64,000 nucleotides of DNA, taken from Streptomyces sp. NRRL F-5122 (GTDB taxonomy: Bacteria > Actinomycetota > Actinomycetes > Streptomycetales > Streptomycetaceae). The notes below the pieces were generated by a model, which ran no database searches, was not told the DNA's origin, and saw nothing but the letters and a program-made list of their open reading frames with translations. Below are positions 37,032 to 45,522 of this stretch, one piece after another (the first letter of the stretch is position 1; every line of letters begins with the position of its first letter). The stretch is from the NCBI RefSeq assembly GCF_001507435.1, contig NZ_LMWH01000001.1:1-64000 (forward strand). Reading direction: 5' to 3'. Made by a program: the position numbers and the translations under genes.

Positions 37032-37897
37032 CGGACCGTGCGCTCTCGGTCGTGCGCGCCGGGGCGCTGACCACCGTGCAGGACGGGGGACGGCCCGGCC
37101 ACGCCCACCTCGGCGTGCCGCGCTCGGGAGCGCTCGACGCGCCCGCCGCGGCGCTCGTCAACCGGCTGGTCGGCAATCCCCCGGAGGCGGCCGTGCTGGA
37201 GACCACGCTGGACGGCTGCACCGTGCGGCCGCGTTCGGCGGTCACGGTGGCGGTCGGCGGCGCGCCCTGCCCGGTCACCGTGGACGGGCGCCCCGCGCCC
37301 TGGGGAGCGCCGGTGCGTGTCATGGGCGGTGCGCTGCTCGACATCGGACGCGCGCGGTCCGGAGTGCGCAGCTATCTCGCCGTCTCGGGCGGTGTGACCG
37401 TGGAACCGGTGCTGGGCAGCCGCTCCACGGACCTGCTCTCCGGCCTCGGCCCGCCGCCGCTCGCGGACGGCGCCGTACTGCCCCTGGGGAGACCCGCCGC
37501 CGTCCTCCCGTACGCGGACGCCGCTCCGCAGCCGGGTCCACCGGACGAGTTGGTGCTGCGGGTGACGCTGGGGCCGCGCGAGGACTGGTTCACGGCGGAC
37601 GCGGTCCGAACGTTCCTCACCCGCGCGTACCGTGTGTCCTCGGCGAGCAACCGGGTTGGCCTGCGCACCGAAGGTCCCCCGCTGGAGCGCGCCCGGCCGG
37701 GCGAACTCCCCAGTGAGGGAATGGTGCTGGGAGCGGTCCAGGTGCCGCCCGACGGCAGCCCGGTCGTCTTCCTCGCCGATCACCCGACGACCGGGGGGTA
37801 CCCGGTCATCGCGGTCGTCCGTCCGGCCGGCCTCGCGGCCGCCGCCCAGGCGACTCCGGGCACCCCCGTGCGTTTCACCGCCGTCAGCCGTCGTTAG
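37028..37897 (+). CDS. pxpC: 5-oxoprolinase subunit C (KipA/KipC family)
   Basis: The 289-residue biotin-dependent-carboxyltransferase-like protein has the N-terminal motif TTVQDGGRPGHAHLGVPRSG and the C-terminal DHPTTGGYPVIAVV. It forms the catalytic partner of PxpB. It is the last gene of the five-gene operon, and its stop lies 10 bp from the end of the convergent SGNH gene, leaving no room for a separate terminator. Confidence 0.93.
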   Translation: MTDRALSVVRAGALTTVQDGGRPGHAHLGVPRSGALDAPAAALVNRLVGNPPEAAVLETTLDGCTVRPRSAVTVAVGGAPCPVTVDGRPAPWGAPVRVMGGALLDIGRARSGVRSYLAVSGGVTVEPVLGSRSTDLLSGLGPPPLADGAVLPLGRPAAVLPYADAAPQPGPPDELVLRVTLGPREDWFTADAVRTFLTRAYRVSSASNRVGLRTEGPPLERARPGELPSEGMVLGAVQVPPDGSPVVFLADHPTTGGYPVIAVVRPAGLAAAAQATPGTPVRFTAVSRR

Positions 37898-37907
37898 GCG
37901 CCACGGT

Positions 37908-38762
37908 TCACGCCACGTCCGGCTGTTCGGCCACCGACAGCGCGGCCAGCGCGGACGCCACCGCGTGCGAGGCGCTCAGGTCCAGCCGGGCGCTCGTCCC
38001 CCGCGCCTTGTGGCGCACCTCGGCTGCGGCGAGGGTGAGCAGTTGCGGCAGCAGATCGGTGCATCGCCTCGCCACCCAGCCCGTTCCGGCGGTGGCGAGC
38101 CACCACAGGCTGGCCGAGCGGGTGGGCGGAGCGAACTCGGGTTCGGCGGCGGGCGCGATGCCCGTCGCGACACCCTCCTCGGCGAGCAGCGCGTGGAAGC
38201 GCAGGGCGAGTTGCCGGTGCCCGCGCTCCCCCGGGTGCAGCCGGTCCGCACTCCACATGGACCGGTCGTGGATCCAGTCCCCGCCCTCGGCGTGCAGATG
38301 CACCGCCCCGTGCCGCTCGGAGAGCGCGTGCACGACCGTGTTCACGGCCCGCTGCCGCCGCGCCAGCGGGCGCGCCAGCGCGCCGGGCAGGCGGAGCATC
38401 GACCCCGGATCCGGCAGACAGGCAGTGAGCAGCACCGCGCCCTGGGCCCTGAAGGCCGCGTAGACCTTGTCGAGCCGGGCGGCGACGGCGTGGATGTCGA
38501 AGGTGTAGCGCAGCGTGTCGTTGACGCCGATGACGACGGAGACGACATCCGGGCGCAGGTCGAGCGCGTCCGGGGTCTGCCGTTCGAGAACGTCCCGGGT
38601 CTGCGCGCCGCTGACGGAGAGGTTGGTGAACTCGGCCGGGGCGTGGGCGGGCGCGAGCCCGCCGGCGAGGAGCGCAGCCCACCCCCGCCAGGAGTCCCCG
38701 ACGGGGTCGCCCACGCCTTCCGTCAGTGAATCGCCGAGTGCGACGAACCGCAGGGGTCTCAT
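37908..38762 (-). CDS. SGNH/GDSL hydrolase
   Basis: The 284-residue esterase-like protein has block I ALGDSLTEGVGD (nucleophile Ser), block III GVND and block V DRLHPGERGH (Asp/His). There is no signal peptide. The natural ester is unknown. Its start overlaps the stop of the upstream glycosyltransferase (38759-38762), so it belongs to the three-gene glycosyltransferase unit and may act on a glycan or lipid acyl group. A GDSL esterase (lipC/ycsK) also lies beside the kip operon in B. subtilis. Confidence 0.9.
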   Translation of the reverse strand: MRPLRFVALGDSLTEGVGDPVGDSWRGWAALLAGGLAPAHAPAEFTNLSVSGAQTRDVLERQTPDALDLRPDVVSVVIGVNDTLRYTFDIHAVAARLDKVYAAFRAQGAVLLTACLPDPGSMLRLPGALARPLARRQRAVNTVVHALSERHGAVHLHAEGGDWIHDRSMWSADRLHPGERGHRQLALRFHALLAEEGVATGIAPAAEPEFAPPTRSASLWWLATAGTGWVARRCTDLLPQLLTLAAAEVRHKARGTSARLDLSASHAVASALAALSVAEQPDVA

Positions 38763-39970
38763 GCGACACCCTCCCGGGCGTCGTCCCGGAAACGGTCGTC
38801 GAAGGCCGTCGGTCGCACGACGGACGGCTGCACGTCGTGGGCCGCGAGGAACGCGTCGACCGCGGTCTTCCACCCGAAGCACTCGGCACGCGCGCGTGCC
38901 GCCTCCCGGCGCTCGCACTCGGGCCGCTCCGTGAGCATGTCTATCGCGTCGGCGAACGCCTCGCCGGTGTTGACCGCGGTGGCGCCGGCCGAGCCGATGA
39001 CCTCGGGCAGCGCCGAGAGGGAGCTGGCCACCACGGGGGTTCCGCAGGCCATCGCCTCCAGGGCGGCGAGCCCGAACGTCTCCGCCGGCCCGGGGGCCAG
39101 GCACACATCGGCCGAGGCCTGCAGGGCGCCGAGCAGCTCCCGGTCGCCCACATGGCCGAGGAAGGTGACCGGCAGCCGCCGCTCGGCCGCCCGCTGCTCA
39201 AGCCGGGCCCGCAGCGGGCCGTCGCCGGCGATCACCAGGACCGCACGCCGCCCGCGCCGCAGCAGCGACTCCAGGGCGTCCAGGGCCGTGCCGGGCCGCT
39301 TCTCCACGGAGAGGCGGGAGCACATCACGAGCAGCGTCTCGTCCCCGCGCGCGTACCGCTCGCGCAGCCCGGCGTCCAGCAGCGAGGGGTGCCGCTGCTC
39401 CAGGTCGACGCCCAGCGGCGCCCGTACGACGTTGCGGGCCCCGATCCGCACGAACTCGCGTTCGGCGAACTCGGTGGTGCACACCACGCGTGCGTAGGTG
39501 TGTGCCGTACGGATGTTGAGCGCGTCGGCGGCGCGCCGCGAGAGGTTCTCCGAGAGGCCCCAGGTGCGCAGGACGCCGTCGGCGGTCTCGTGGGAGACCA
39601 TCACGGCGGGAATCCGGGCGCGCCGCGCCCACTTGCCGGTCCAGCGCAGCGTCGTGCGGTCGGAGACCTCCAGGCGGTCGGGGTCGAGTCGCTCCAGGAG
39701 GGCGGCGACCCGCCGCTTGTCCGTGAGGACGCGATAGCCGCCGGTACCGGGCAGGACGGGCCCGGGCAGGGTGATGACCCTGCCCTGCTCGGTCTCCCGG
39801 TCGCTGTGGCGCTCCCCCGGCACGATCAGCACCGGGTCGTGGCCCGCTTCCTTGAACCCCTTGCCCAGCTCGCGCAGGGCCGTGCGCAGACCGCCGGAGG
39901 AGGGCGCCACGAAGTTGGCGAGCCGCACGATCCGCAGTCCGCCGCCGACGCGCTCGGTGGCGAAGCTCAT
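38759..39970 (-). CDS. GT4 family glycosyltransferase
   Basis: The 403-residue GT-B enzyme has the acceptor-side glycine loop SSGGLRTALRELGKGF and the donor-side segment PAETFGLAALEAMACGTPVV with the conserved E-x7-E. The block CSRLSVEKRP is typical of the family. It probably uses a nucleoside diphosphate sugar such as GDP-mannose; the acceptor is not known. It overlaps its partners on both sides by 4 bp. Confidence 0.9.
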   Translation of the reverse strand: MSFATERVGGGLRIVRLANFVAPSSGGLRTALRELGKGFKEAGHDPVLIVPGERHSDRETEQGRVITLPGPVLPGTGGYRVLTDKRRVAALLERLDPDRLEVSDRTTLRWTGKWARRARIPAVMVSHETADGVLRTWGLSENLSRRAADALNIRTAHTYARVVCTTEFAEREFVRIGARNVVRAPLGVDLEQRHPSLLDAGLRERYARGDETLLVMCSRLSVEKRPGTALDALESLLRRGRRAVLVIAGDGPLRARLEQRAAERRLPVTFLGHVGDRELLGALQASADVCLAPGPAETFGLAALEAMACGTPVVASSLSALPEVIGSAGATAVNTGEAFADAIDMLTERPECERREAARARAECFGWKTAVDAFLAAHDVQPSVVRPTAFDDRFRDDAREGVA

Positions 39971-41094
39971 GCCGCCACCGCCGTCCTGCGCGCCGCGAGC
40001 ACGTCCGCGTAGTGCCCGATGAGCTGATCGCCGACGGCCGCCCAGGTGCGGCCCTCGACGAGGGCGCGTGCGGCGGTCCCGTACTCGTTCCGCAGCGCGC
40101 GGTCCGAGACCAGAGTCTGGACCGCGTCGCGGAAGGCGGCCGTGTCACCGGGCGGGACGAGCAGTCCGGTCTGGCCGTGGGCCACCAGGTCGAGCGGTCC
40201 GCCGGCGGCGGGAGCGACGACCGGCACACCGCTGGCCATGGCCTCCTGCACGGTCTGGCAGAAGGTCTCGAACGGGCCCGTGTGCACGAAGACGTCCAGC
40301 GAGGCGAAGATCCGGGCGAGCTCGTCTCCGGTACGGCGCCCGAGGAAGGCGGCCCCGGGCAGGGCGCTCCGGAGGGTGGGCTCGCTCGGCCCGTCACCCA
40401 CGACCACGACCCGGACGCCCTCGAGTCCGCAGGCGCCGGCGAGCAGCTCGACGTGCTTCTCGGGGGCCAGCCGGCCGACATAGCCGACGATCAGCTCGCC
40501 GTTGGGGGCGAGTTCCCGGCGCATCGCCTCGTCGCGCAGGTCGGGGCGGAAGCGGACGGTGTCGACACCTCGCGGCCACAGCTGGACCCGCGGCACGCCG
40601 TGCGCCTCCAGGTCGCGCTGTGCCGCGCTGGACGGCGCGAGCGTACGGTCGGCGGCGGCGTGCACGGAGCGGATGCGCCGCCAGGCCGCGGCCTCGCCCG
40701 CGCTGATGTAGGTGCGGGCGTATCCGGCCAGGTCGGTCTGATAGATGGCGACGGCCGGGATGTGGAGGCGGGCGGCGGCCGCCATGCCCCGGACACCGAG
40801 GATGAAGGGGCTTGCCAGGTGCACGATGTCGGCGCGGTGCTCGGTGATGGCCGCGGCGACGCGTCGGCTGGGGAGAGCGACGCGCACCTGGGGGTAGCCC
40901 GGGAGCGGAATGGAGGGGACACGGACGACGGGGCAGGGCGCCTGGGCGTCCGGCCCGTTCCCGGCGGCGGTGGCCGGGGCGACGACGAGGGGAACGTGAC
41001 CGCGATCGACGAGGTGCCGGGCGGTCTGGAGCGCGCAGTGGGCCACGCCGTTCACATCGGGGGGAAAGGATTCGGTCACGATGACGACACGCAT
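39967..41094 (-). CDS. GT4 glycosyltransferase, GDP-mannose-dependent (MgtA/PimB-like)
   Basis: The 375-residue GT-B enzyme has N-terminal TESFPPDVNGVAH, YVGRLAPEKHVELL and the E-x7-E donor motif in PFETFCQTVQEAMASG. The pattern is close to actinobacterial mannosyltransferases acting on lipid acceptors. It is the first gene of the overlapping three-gene unit (GT-GT-SGNH), which suggests stepwise building and possible deacylation of one glycolipid. No ribosome site stands out before ATG 41094. Confidence 0.88.
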   Translation of the reverse strand: MRVVIVTESFPPDVNGVAHCALQTARHLVDRGHVPLVVAPATAAGNGPDAQAPCPVVRVPSIPLPGYPQVRVALPSRRVAAAITEHRADIVHLASPFILGVRGMAAAARLHIPAVAIYQTDLAGYARTYISAGEAAAWRRIRSVHAAADRTLAPSSAAQRDLEAHGVPRVQLWPRGVDTVRFRPDLRDEAMRRELAPNGELIVGYVGRLAPEKHVELLAGACGLEGVRVVVVGDGPSEPTLRSALPGAAFLGRRTGDELARIFASLDVFVHTGPFETFCQTVQEAMASGVPVVAPAAGGPLDLVAHGQTGLLVPPGDTAAFRDAVQTLVSDRALRNEYGTAARALVEGRTWAAVGDQLIGHYADVLAARRTAVAA

Positions 41095-41233
41095 ACCCGT
41101 GTTCTCGCCCTGCCGGACGTGGCCTCGTCAACGTCGATCTTTCCGGACGGGGAACGTCCTGTGAGCGTTGGGCTGCGTCGCCGGGCAGGTCAGCCCTCGT
41201 CCATACGTTCCTGACCCATGAGTCACCGACCGT

Positions 41234-42652
41234 TCATACGGTTGGCATGTCCGGGCCGATGCGGCTGCGAACGGCTGTCTGGACTTCGGCCTCCTCGGCC
41301 GGATCCGCGGCGAGCCTGCGGAGCCGCTCGACGACGCGTGTGTCCCCGGTCTCGGCGTGCCGTGCGGCGACCTCGCGGGTGGATTCCTCGCAGTCCCAGA
41401 GGCACTCGACGGCGAACCCCGCGGCGAAGGAGGGATCCGTGGCGGCCAGGGCGCGGGCGGCGCGGCCGCGGAGATGGGACGACGCGGTCTCGCGGTAGAC
41501 ATGGCGCAGTACCGGCGCGGCACAGGCGATTCCCAGCCGTCCGGCGCCGTCGACGAGGGTCCACAGGGTCGGCGCGTCGGGGCCCTCGCCCCGGACCCCC
41601 TCGCGCAGTGCGGCGAGCACCAGGTCGCTGTCCTGTGCGCCGCCGCGGCAGGCGAGCATGCGCCCGGCGGCCGCGCCCAGGGCGTCCGGCCGGCGGGCCC
41701 AGCCGCGCGCCCGGTCGACGGCGGCCATACTGCGCATCCGTTCGAAGGCGTCCACGGCCGCGTCGACGACGAGAGCGGACCCGGAGGCCACGGCGGCCTC
41801 GATCAGGTCGAGGGCCTCGGCGTCGTTGCTGTCGGCGAGGTAGCGCAGGGCGGTACACCGGGCCCCGTCCTCGCCGAAACGGGCGGCCTCGACGATCTCC
41901 GGCCGGTCCTCGGGACCGGCGACGGCACTGAGGCAGCGGGCCGCGGGCACATGGAGCACGGCACCGCGTTCGATGCCCTGCTGGGCCCAGTCGAAGACCG
42001 CCTGCACGCTCCACCCCGGCCGGGGGCCCTGCGACTGCATCTGCCGCTGCCAGCGGTCGAAACAGCCCGCCTCCTGCGCGGCACGCACACGCGTGGCGAC
42101 GGACGGGCGCGAGTCGTCCGCCCACAGCCGCCAGGGCCGTGGCTCGAAGGCGTCCCGGACGGCGACCGCGAGTTCGGCCTCACCCTCGGCATCGGCCGGG
42201 AAACGGGCCAGGACGGGAGCGGCGAGGGCCCGCAGCCCCGCGTCGTCGTCGCGCAGCGCGAGTTCGTCCAGGGCCCAGGCCCAGTTGGAGCCCGAGGCCG
42301 CGTACCTGCGCAGCAGTTCCAGCGCATCACGCCTGCCGTACGACGCGAGGTGCCCGAGGACCGCGAGGGTGAGTCCCGTGCGGCACTCGTCGGTGTCGAG
42401 GACGTCCTCGGCGCTGAAGAGGTGTGCCTCGATGTCGTCCAGCTCGCCGTGCAGATCGAGGTAGAGCCGGGCGTAGTAGAGGGAGCGGTTCTCCACCTGC
42501 CAGTCGTGGCGGGGATCACGCAGCACGCAGTGGTTGAGAGCCGCGAGCGCTTCGGCTCGCGGTGCGGTGAGCGCGTGCAACGTACCGTCGCCGCGGCCCC
42601 TCTGGAGGAGGCCGAGCAGGGTACCGCTGGGCGCTATGACCGGTTCGAACAT
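41234..42652 (-). CDS. HEAT-repeat-like protein
   Basis: The 472-residue protein is almost all helical, with repeated Ala/Leu/Arg helical pairs (for example LRGRAARALAATDPSFAAGFAVECLWD) like HEAT/PBS-lyase repeats. There is no signal peptide, membrane segment or catalytic motif. It is probably a protein-binding scaffold; the partner is unknown. I chose ATG 42652, which has GTGAGG 9 bases upstream; GTG 42667 is possible. Confidence 0.8.
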   Translation of the reverse strand: MFEPVIAPSGTLLGLLQRGRGDGTLHALTAPRAEALAALNHCVLRDPRHDWQVENRSLYYARLYLDLHGELDDIEAHLFSAEDVLDTDECRTGLTLAVLGHLASYGRRDALELLRRYAASGSNWAWALDELALRDDDAGLRALAAPVLARFPADAEGEAELAVAVRDAFEPRPWRLWADDSRPSVATRVRAAQEAGCFDRWQRQMQSQGPRPGWSVQAVFDWAQQGIERGAVLHVPAARCLSAVAGPEDRPEIVEAARFGEDGARCTALRYLADSNDAEALDLIEAAVASGSALVVDAAVDAFERMRSMAAVDRARGWARRPDALGAAAGRMLACRGGAQDSDLVLAALREGVRGEGPDAPTLWTLVDGAGRLGIACAAPVLRHVYRETASSHLRGRAARALAATDPSFAAGFAVECLWDCEESTREVAARHAETGDTRVVERLRRLAADPAEEAEVQTAVRSRIGPDMPTV

Positions 42653-42953
42653 GGGAAACAGCCTCACATCAAGCGTCGACGCAACCGGGGGACACGCACT
42701 ACCTGGTCGCGTGACAACACGTCGGGGCGCCCGCCGTCGCTTGCTTGTTGTAGACCATCTTCCTCTGCCTCTCGTCGGTGGCCCATGCGGACCGCATCAC
42801 GGTCCGCGCGGTGCGGCAACACCTGCCCAGCCATCGCGTCCGTGATTCACGACGTCATGATGACTCGGCGTCTCGCGCTGCCGCGACCTTATTTCGGGCG
42901 GCCCCGTACCGCCTCCCCCGTTTTCGTTGTCTTTGCTGGTCAGAGCATACGGA
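42653..42953. other. 301-bp spacer without a clear gene
   Basis: No supported gene. A short inverted repeat GCGGACC/GGTCCGC (42787-42793, 42801-42807) could end the ankyrin transcript. The rest should contain the promoter of the HEAT-repeat gene; no strong hexamers are visible. Confidence 0.4.
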
Positions 42954-43346
42954 TCAGGGCTCGCCGAACAGTTCGAGCAAGTCGCTCCTGCCGAACATCC
43001 GGGCGGTGTCGACGGCCGACGGCGTGCCCGCGGACGGGTCGGCGCCGCCGTCCAGCAGGACCCTGATGACCTCCGGCTCGCCCTTGAAGACCGCTCCGGC
43101 GAGCGGGGTCTGGCCCCGGTCGTTGACCCGGTCGGCCTCGGCGCCGCGCTCCAGCAGGGCCCGGACGGCGTCCGCGTGTCCGTGGTAGGCGGCGAGCATC
43201 ACGAGCGAGTCACCGCGGTCGTTGGTGAGGTCGGCCGGAACGCCCGCGTCGACGTACGCCACGAGCGCCTCGGTCTCGCCTCGGCGCGCAAGATCGAAGA
43301 TCTTGGTCGCCAGCTCCACGACCTCGGGGTCGGGGGCGTCACTCAT
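42954..43346 (-). CDS. ankyrin-repeat protein
   Basis: The 130-residue protein consists of about three to four ankyrin repeats (RGDSLVMLAAYHGHADAVRA, then RGQTPLAGAVFKGEPEVIRV). It is cytosolic. Its role is presumably protein binding, with no partner indicated. Short free-standing ankyrin proteins of this kind are common in Streptomyces, often beside catalase or stress genes; no such gene is here. Confidence 0.88.
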   Translation of the reverse strand: MSDAPDPEVVELATKIFDLARRGETEALVAYVDAGVPADLTNDRGDSLVMLAAYHGHADAVRALLERGAEADRVNDRGQTPLAGAVFKGEPEVIRVLLDGGADPSAGTPSAVDTARMFGRSDLLELFGEP

Positions 43347-43681
43347 CGGACGGACCGCCTCTCACTACGGCTGCTGGGGACTGCGGGAGCGCACGACGGC
43401 GAGCGGGGCGGTCGCACGCGCCTCGTACAGCGGCGAGCGGTGACGCCGTACGGGTGAATCGCCAGCGTACTGGCTTCGGCGGCACATGGCGGGCGCCGCA
43501 CCCGGCAAAGGTCACGACAGTGCCCGGTGAGCGCAACGGACCGGCCCGAAGTGCGCAGGACAGCGCCGCCATCCGGCGGAAATCAATGCAATTTCACCCA
43601 CTTGCAGCTTTTATCCTATGGATACATTCTGTGAGCCTGGAAGGACTCATGGTGACTGTCCCCGTGAACCAGGAGAGAGCA
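43347..43681. promoter_or_regulatory. divergent region with an AT-rich promoter block
   Basis: The segment 43580-43630 is unusually AT-rich for this window. It contains TATCC-TAT-GGATA (43612-43624), a short inverted repeat, and TTGCAG at 43602-43607. I take it as the promoter of the small membrane gene at 43682, without a firm -10 call. Confidence 0.45.
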
Positions 43682-43876
43682 ATGATCCTCAACATCTCTG
43701 GCGTTGTACTGCTCGGCAGCGTCGTCTTCCTGTTCTGCCGCAACCACGGCCTGAAGGGTTCCCACGCCACGGTCTGCGGGCTCTTCGGCTTCTACCTCTC
43801 GAGCACCGCCGTGGCCCCGAGCATCAAGGCCGGGGGCGCGAGCCTCGCGAGCCTGCTGGGCGGGCTCAATTTCTGA
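43682..43876 (+). CDS. small hydrophobic membrane protein
   Basis: The 64-residue protein starts at ATG 43682 behind AGGAGAG. One membrane helix (ILNISGVVLLGSVVFLFC) precedes a short basic turn, and a second weakly hydrophobic Gly/Ala/Ser-rich segment ends the protein. It lies 37 bp upstream of the FtsK-like gene on the same strand. Small membrane proteins paired with FtsK/Tra-like proteins occur in actinomycete plasmid transfer modules (Spd proteins), which suggests a shared origin, but the similarity is only of layout. An upstream in-frame ATG at 43649 is possible. Confidence 0.75.
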   Translation: MILNISGVVLLGSVVFLFCRNHGLKGSHATVCGLFGFYLSSTAVAPSIKAGGASLASLLGGLNF

Positions 43877-43913
43877 CCCCGCCCACCTTCCGCACGCACC
43901 CCAGGAGCAACAC

Positions 43914-45455
43914 GTGGCCCGGCGCCCCCTCCCCCGCATTCTCACCAACGGCAGCGCGCAGATCGCCCGCGGCCGGGAGCTGGCCCGAACGGCCGCAGGC
44001 GGCGCCACCGATGTCCTCCACCCGCTGATCACCATCTCGCGCGGTCTGCGCCGGCTGGCCCTGGCCGGACGGCGCAAGTGGACGGAGACGCCGAAGGACC
44101 GGCGGGGACCGCTCCTCTTCCTGGCCGCATCGGTGATCCTGGTCGTGGCCCTGATGCCCTACGGGCCCCTGCTGGCCGGCATCGTCCTCATGGCGGCGGC
44201 GGGATGGCAGGGCCGCGAGCGCAGATCGGCGCAGCCGAATGGCCCGAGCGACGCCCAGACCCAGCGTCTGCAGTCGCTCTACGAGGCGCTCGTGCCCTAC
44301 TTCTCGGTGGCCGAGGACCCGGCTCCGATGTACGCGCCCGGCGGGGACTGGACCCGGACGCTGTCCTCGTTCGAGTTCGACGGGACCGGCCGCATCTCGC
44401 ACCTCCTCATCCGCTACCCCGCCTACTTCACGGACGGCGAGGCCGAATCGCGTGCACGGATCGAGCAGCTCGTGCACGCGAAGTCGGGGCGCGGCCGCGA
44501 GTACCACTTCCAGTGGGACGAGGAGGCCAACGAACTGACCGTGACCGTGCTGCCCCCCCTGCCCACCGACATCGCCGCGCAGCGCTTCGTGACCGCGCCC
44601 GGCGAGACGGTGCTCGGGTTCACCGACCCCACCGGTGTCCAGCGCACGCTCCCCCTCACCCAGGGCGAGGAGCAGCGCGATGTCCCTCCGGTGGTGTGGC
44701 GCACGGGACCCCGCTCCACCGAGCCGCATCTGCTCATCGCCGGCGGGCCCGGCAGCGGTACGACGACGCTGATGCGCTCGATCGCCCTCCAGGCACTGCA
44801 GTACGGGGACGTGCTGATCGTCGAGGGCGCCGGCACCGGCGAGTACGCGTGCCTGACGGGCCGGGACGGTGTGCTCGCCGTCGAGTCCGGCCTCGCCGGG
44901 GCGGTGGCGAGCCTGGAGTGGGCGACCCACGAGACGGAACGGCGCCTGATCGCGGCGAACCGGGCCCGGCAGGCCGGACAGCCGCCGCCCGACGACGTCA
45001 AGCGCCCGCTGTGGATCCTGCTGGACCGGTCGAGCGTGCTGGGGCACCTCGCGGCGGCGGACGGTGGCAGGGATCCGCTCGCGCTGCTCCAGGTGCCCCT
45101 GCGGCACGGCCGCGCCGCGAACGTCACGGTCGTGGTCGCCGAGCAGTTGGACGGCCTCGACGGTCTGTGCGACGCCGTACTCCGGCACACCCGCGCCCGT
45201 GTGGTGCTCGGCTGCGCCACCTCCGGCGAACTCGAGGCGGTGCTGGGCGTGCCGCCGCACACCACGCCCACCAGGGACGTTCCACCGGGCCGCGGCTACG
45301 CCCGCCTGGGCACCGGCCCGGTCCACCGCCTCCAGGTGCCGGCCACCCCGGATCCGTACGACGACGCGACCAGCGAACGCCATCGGCAGGCGGTCCTCGG
45401 GCTGCTGCCGCGGCGGAACAGCCCGGCGGTGGAAGCGGTTCCGGCGGAGGGCTGA
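43914..45455 (+). CDS. FtsK/SpoIIIE-like membrane protein with degenerate ATP site
   Basis: The 513-residue protein has N-terminal basic residues, then a membrane region (GPLLFLAASVILVVALMPYG and the following hydrophobic segment) and a RecA-like domain. The P-loop reads AGGPGSGTTTL: Thr283 replaces the Walker A Lys. The Walker B region WILLDRSS lacks the acidic pair. ATP hydrolysis is therefore doubtful. The chromosomal setting, with a small membrane partner upstream and no replication or integrase gene, argues against an active mobile element. GTG 43914 has CAGGAG upstream. It may be a structural relative of DNA-translocating Tra/FtsK proteins recruited to another role. Confidence 0.8.
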   Translation: MARRPLPRILTNGSAQIARGRELARTAAGGATDVLHPLITISRGLRRLALAGRRKWTETPKDRRGPLLFLAASVILVVALMPYGPLLAGIVLMAAAGWQGRERRSAQPNGPSDAQTQRLQSLYEALVPYFSVAEDPAPMYAPGGDWTRTLSSFEFDGTGRISHLLIRYPAYFTDGEAESRARIEQLVHAKSGRGREYHFQWDEEANELTVTVLPPLPTDIAAQRFVTAPGETVLGFTDPTGVQRTLPLTQGEEQRDVPPVVWRTGPRSTEPHLLIAGGPGSGTTTLMRSIALQALQYGDVLIVEGAGTGEYACLTGRDGVLAVESGLAGAVASLEWATHETERRLIAANRARQAGQPPPDDVKRPLWILLDRSSVLGHLAAADGGRDPLALLQVPLRHGRAANVTVVVAEQLDGLDGLCDAVLRHTRARVVLGCATSGELEAVLGVPPHTTPTRDVPPGRGYARLGTGPVHRLQVPATPDPYDDATSERHRQAVLGLLPRRNSPAVEAVPAEG

Positions 45456-45458
45456 ACC

Positions 45459-45486
45459 GGCGCCGGGGCCCGGCCTCCCCGGCGCC
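45459..45486. terminator. terminator between FtsK-like and MocR genes
   Basis: A perfect 10-bp GC stem (45459-45468 and 45477-45486) with an 8-base loop lies between convergent genes. Confidence 0.8.
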
Positions 45487-45522
45487 CGCGCACGGCCGCG
45501 CCTGCGTACGCCCGGGTGCGGC

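Noticed and set aside
43682..45455. Integrated plasmid or ICE
   Set aside because: No integrase, replication gene, tRNA or attachment repeat is seen nearby; the ATPase site is degenerate.
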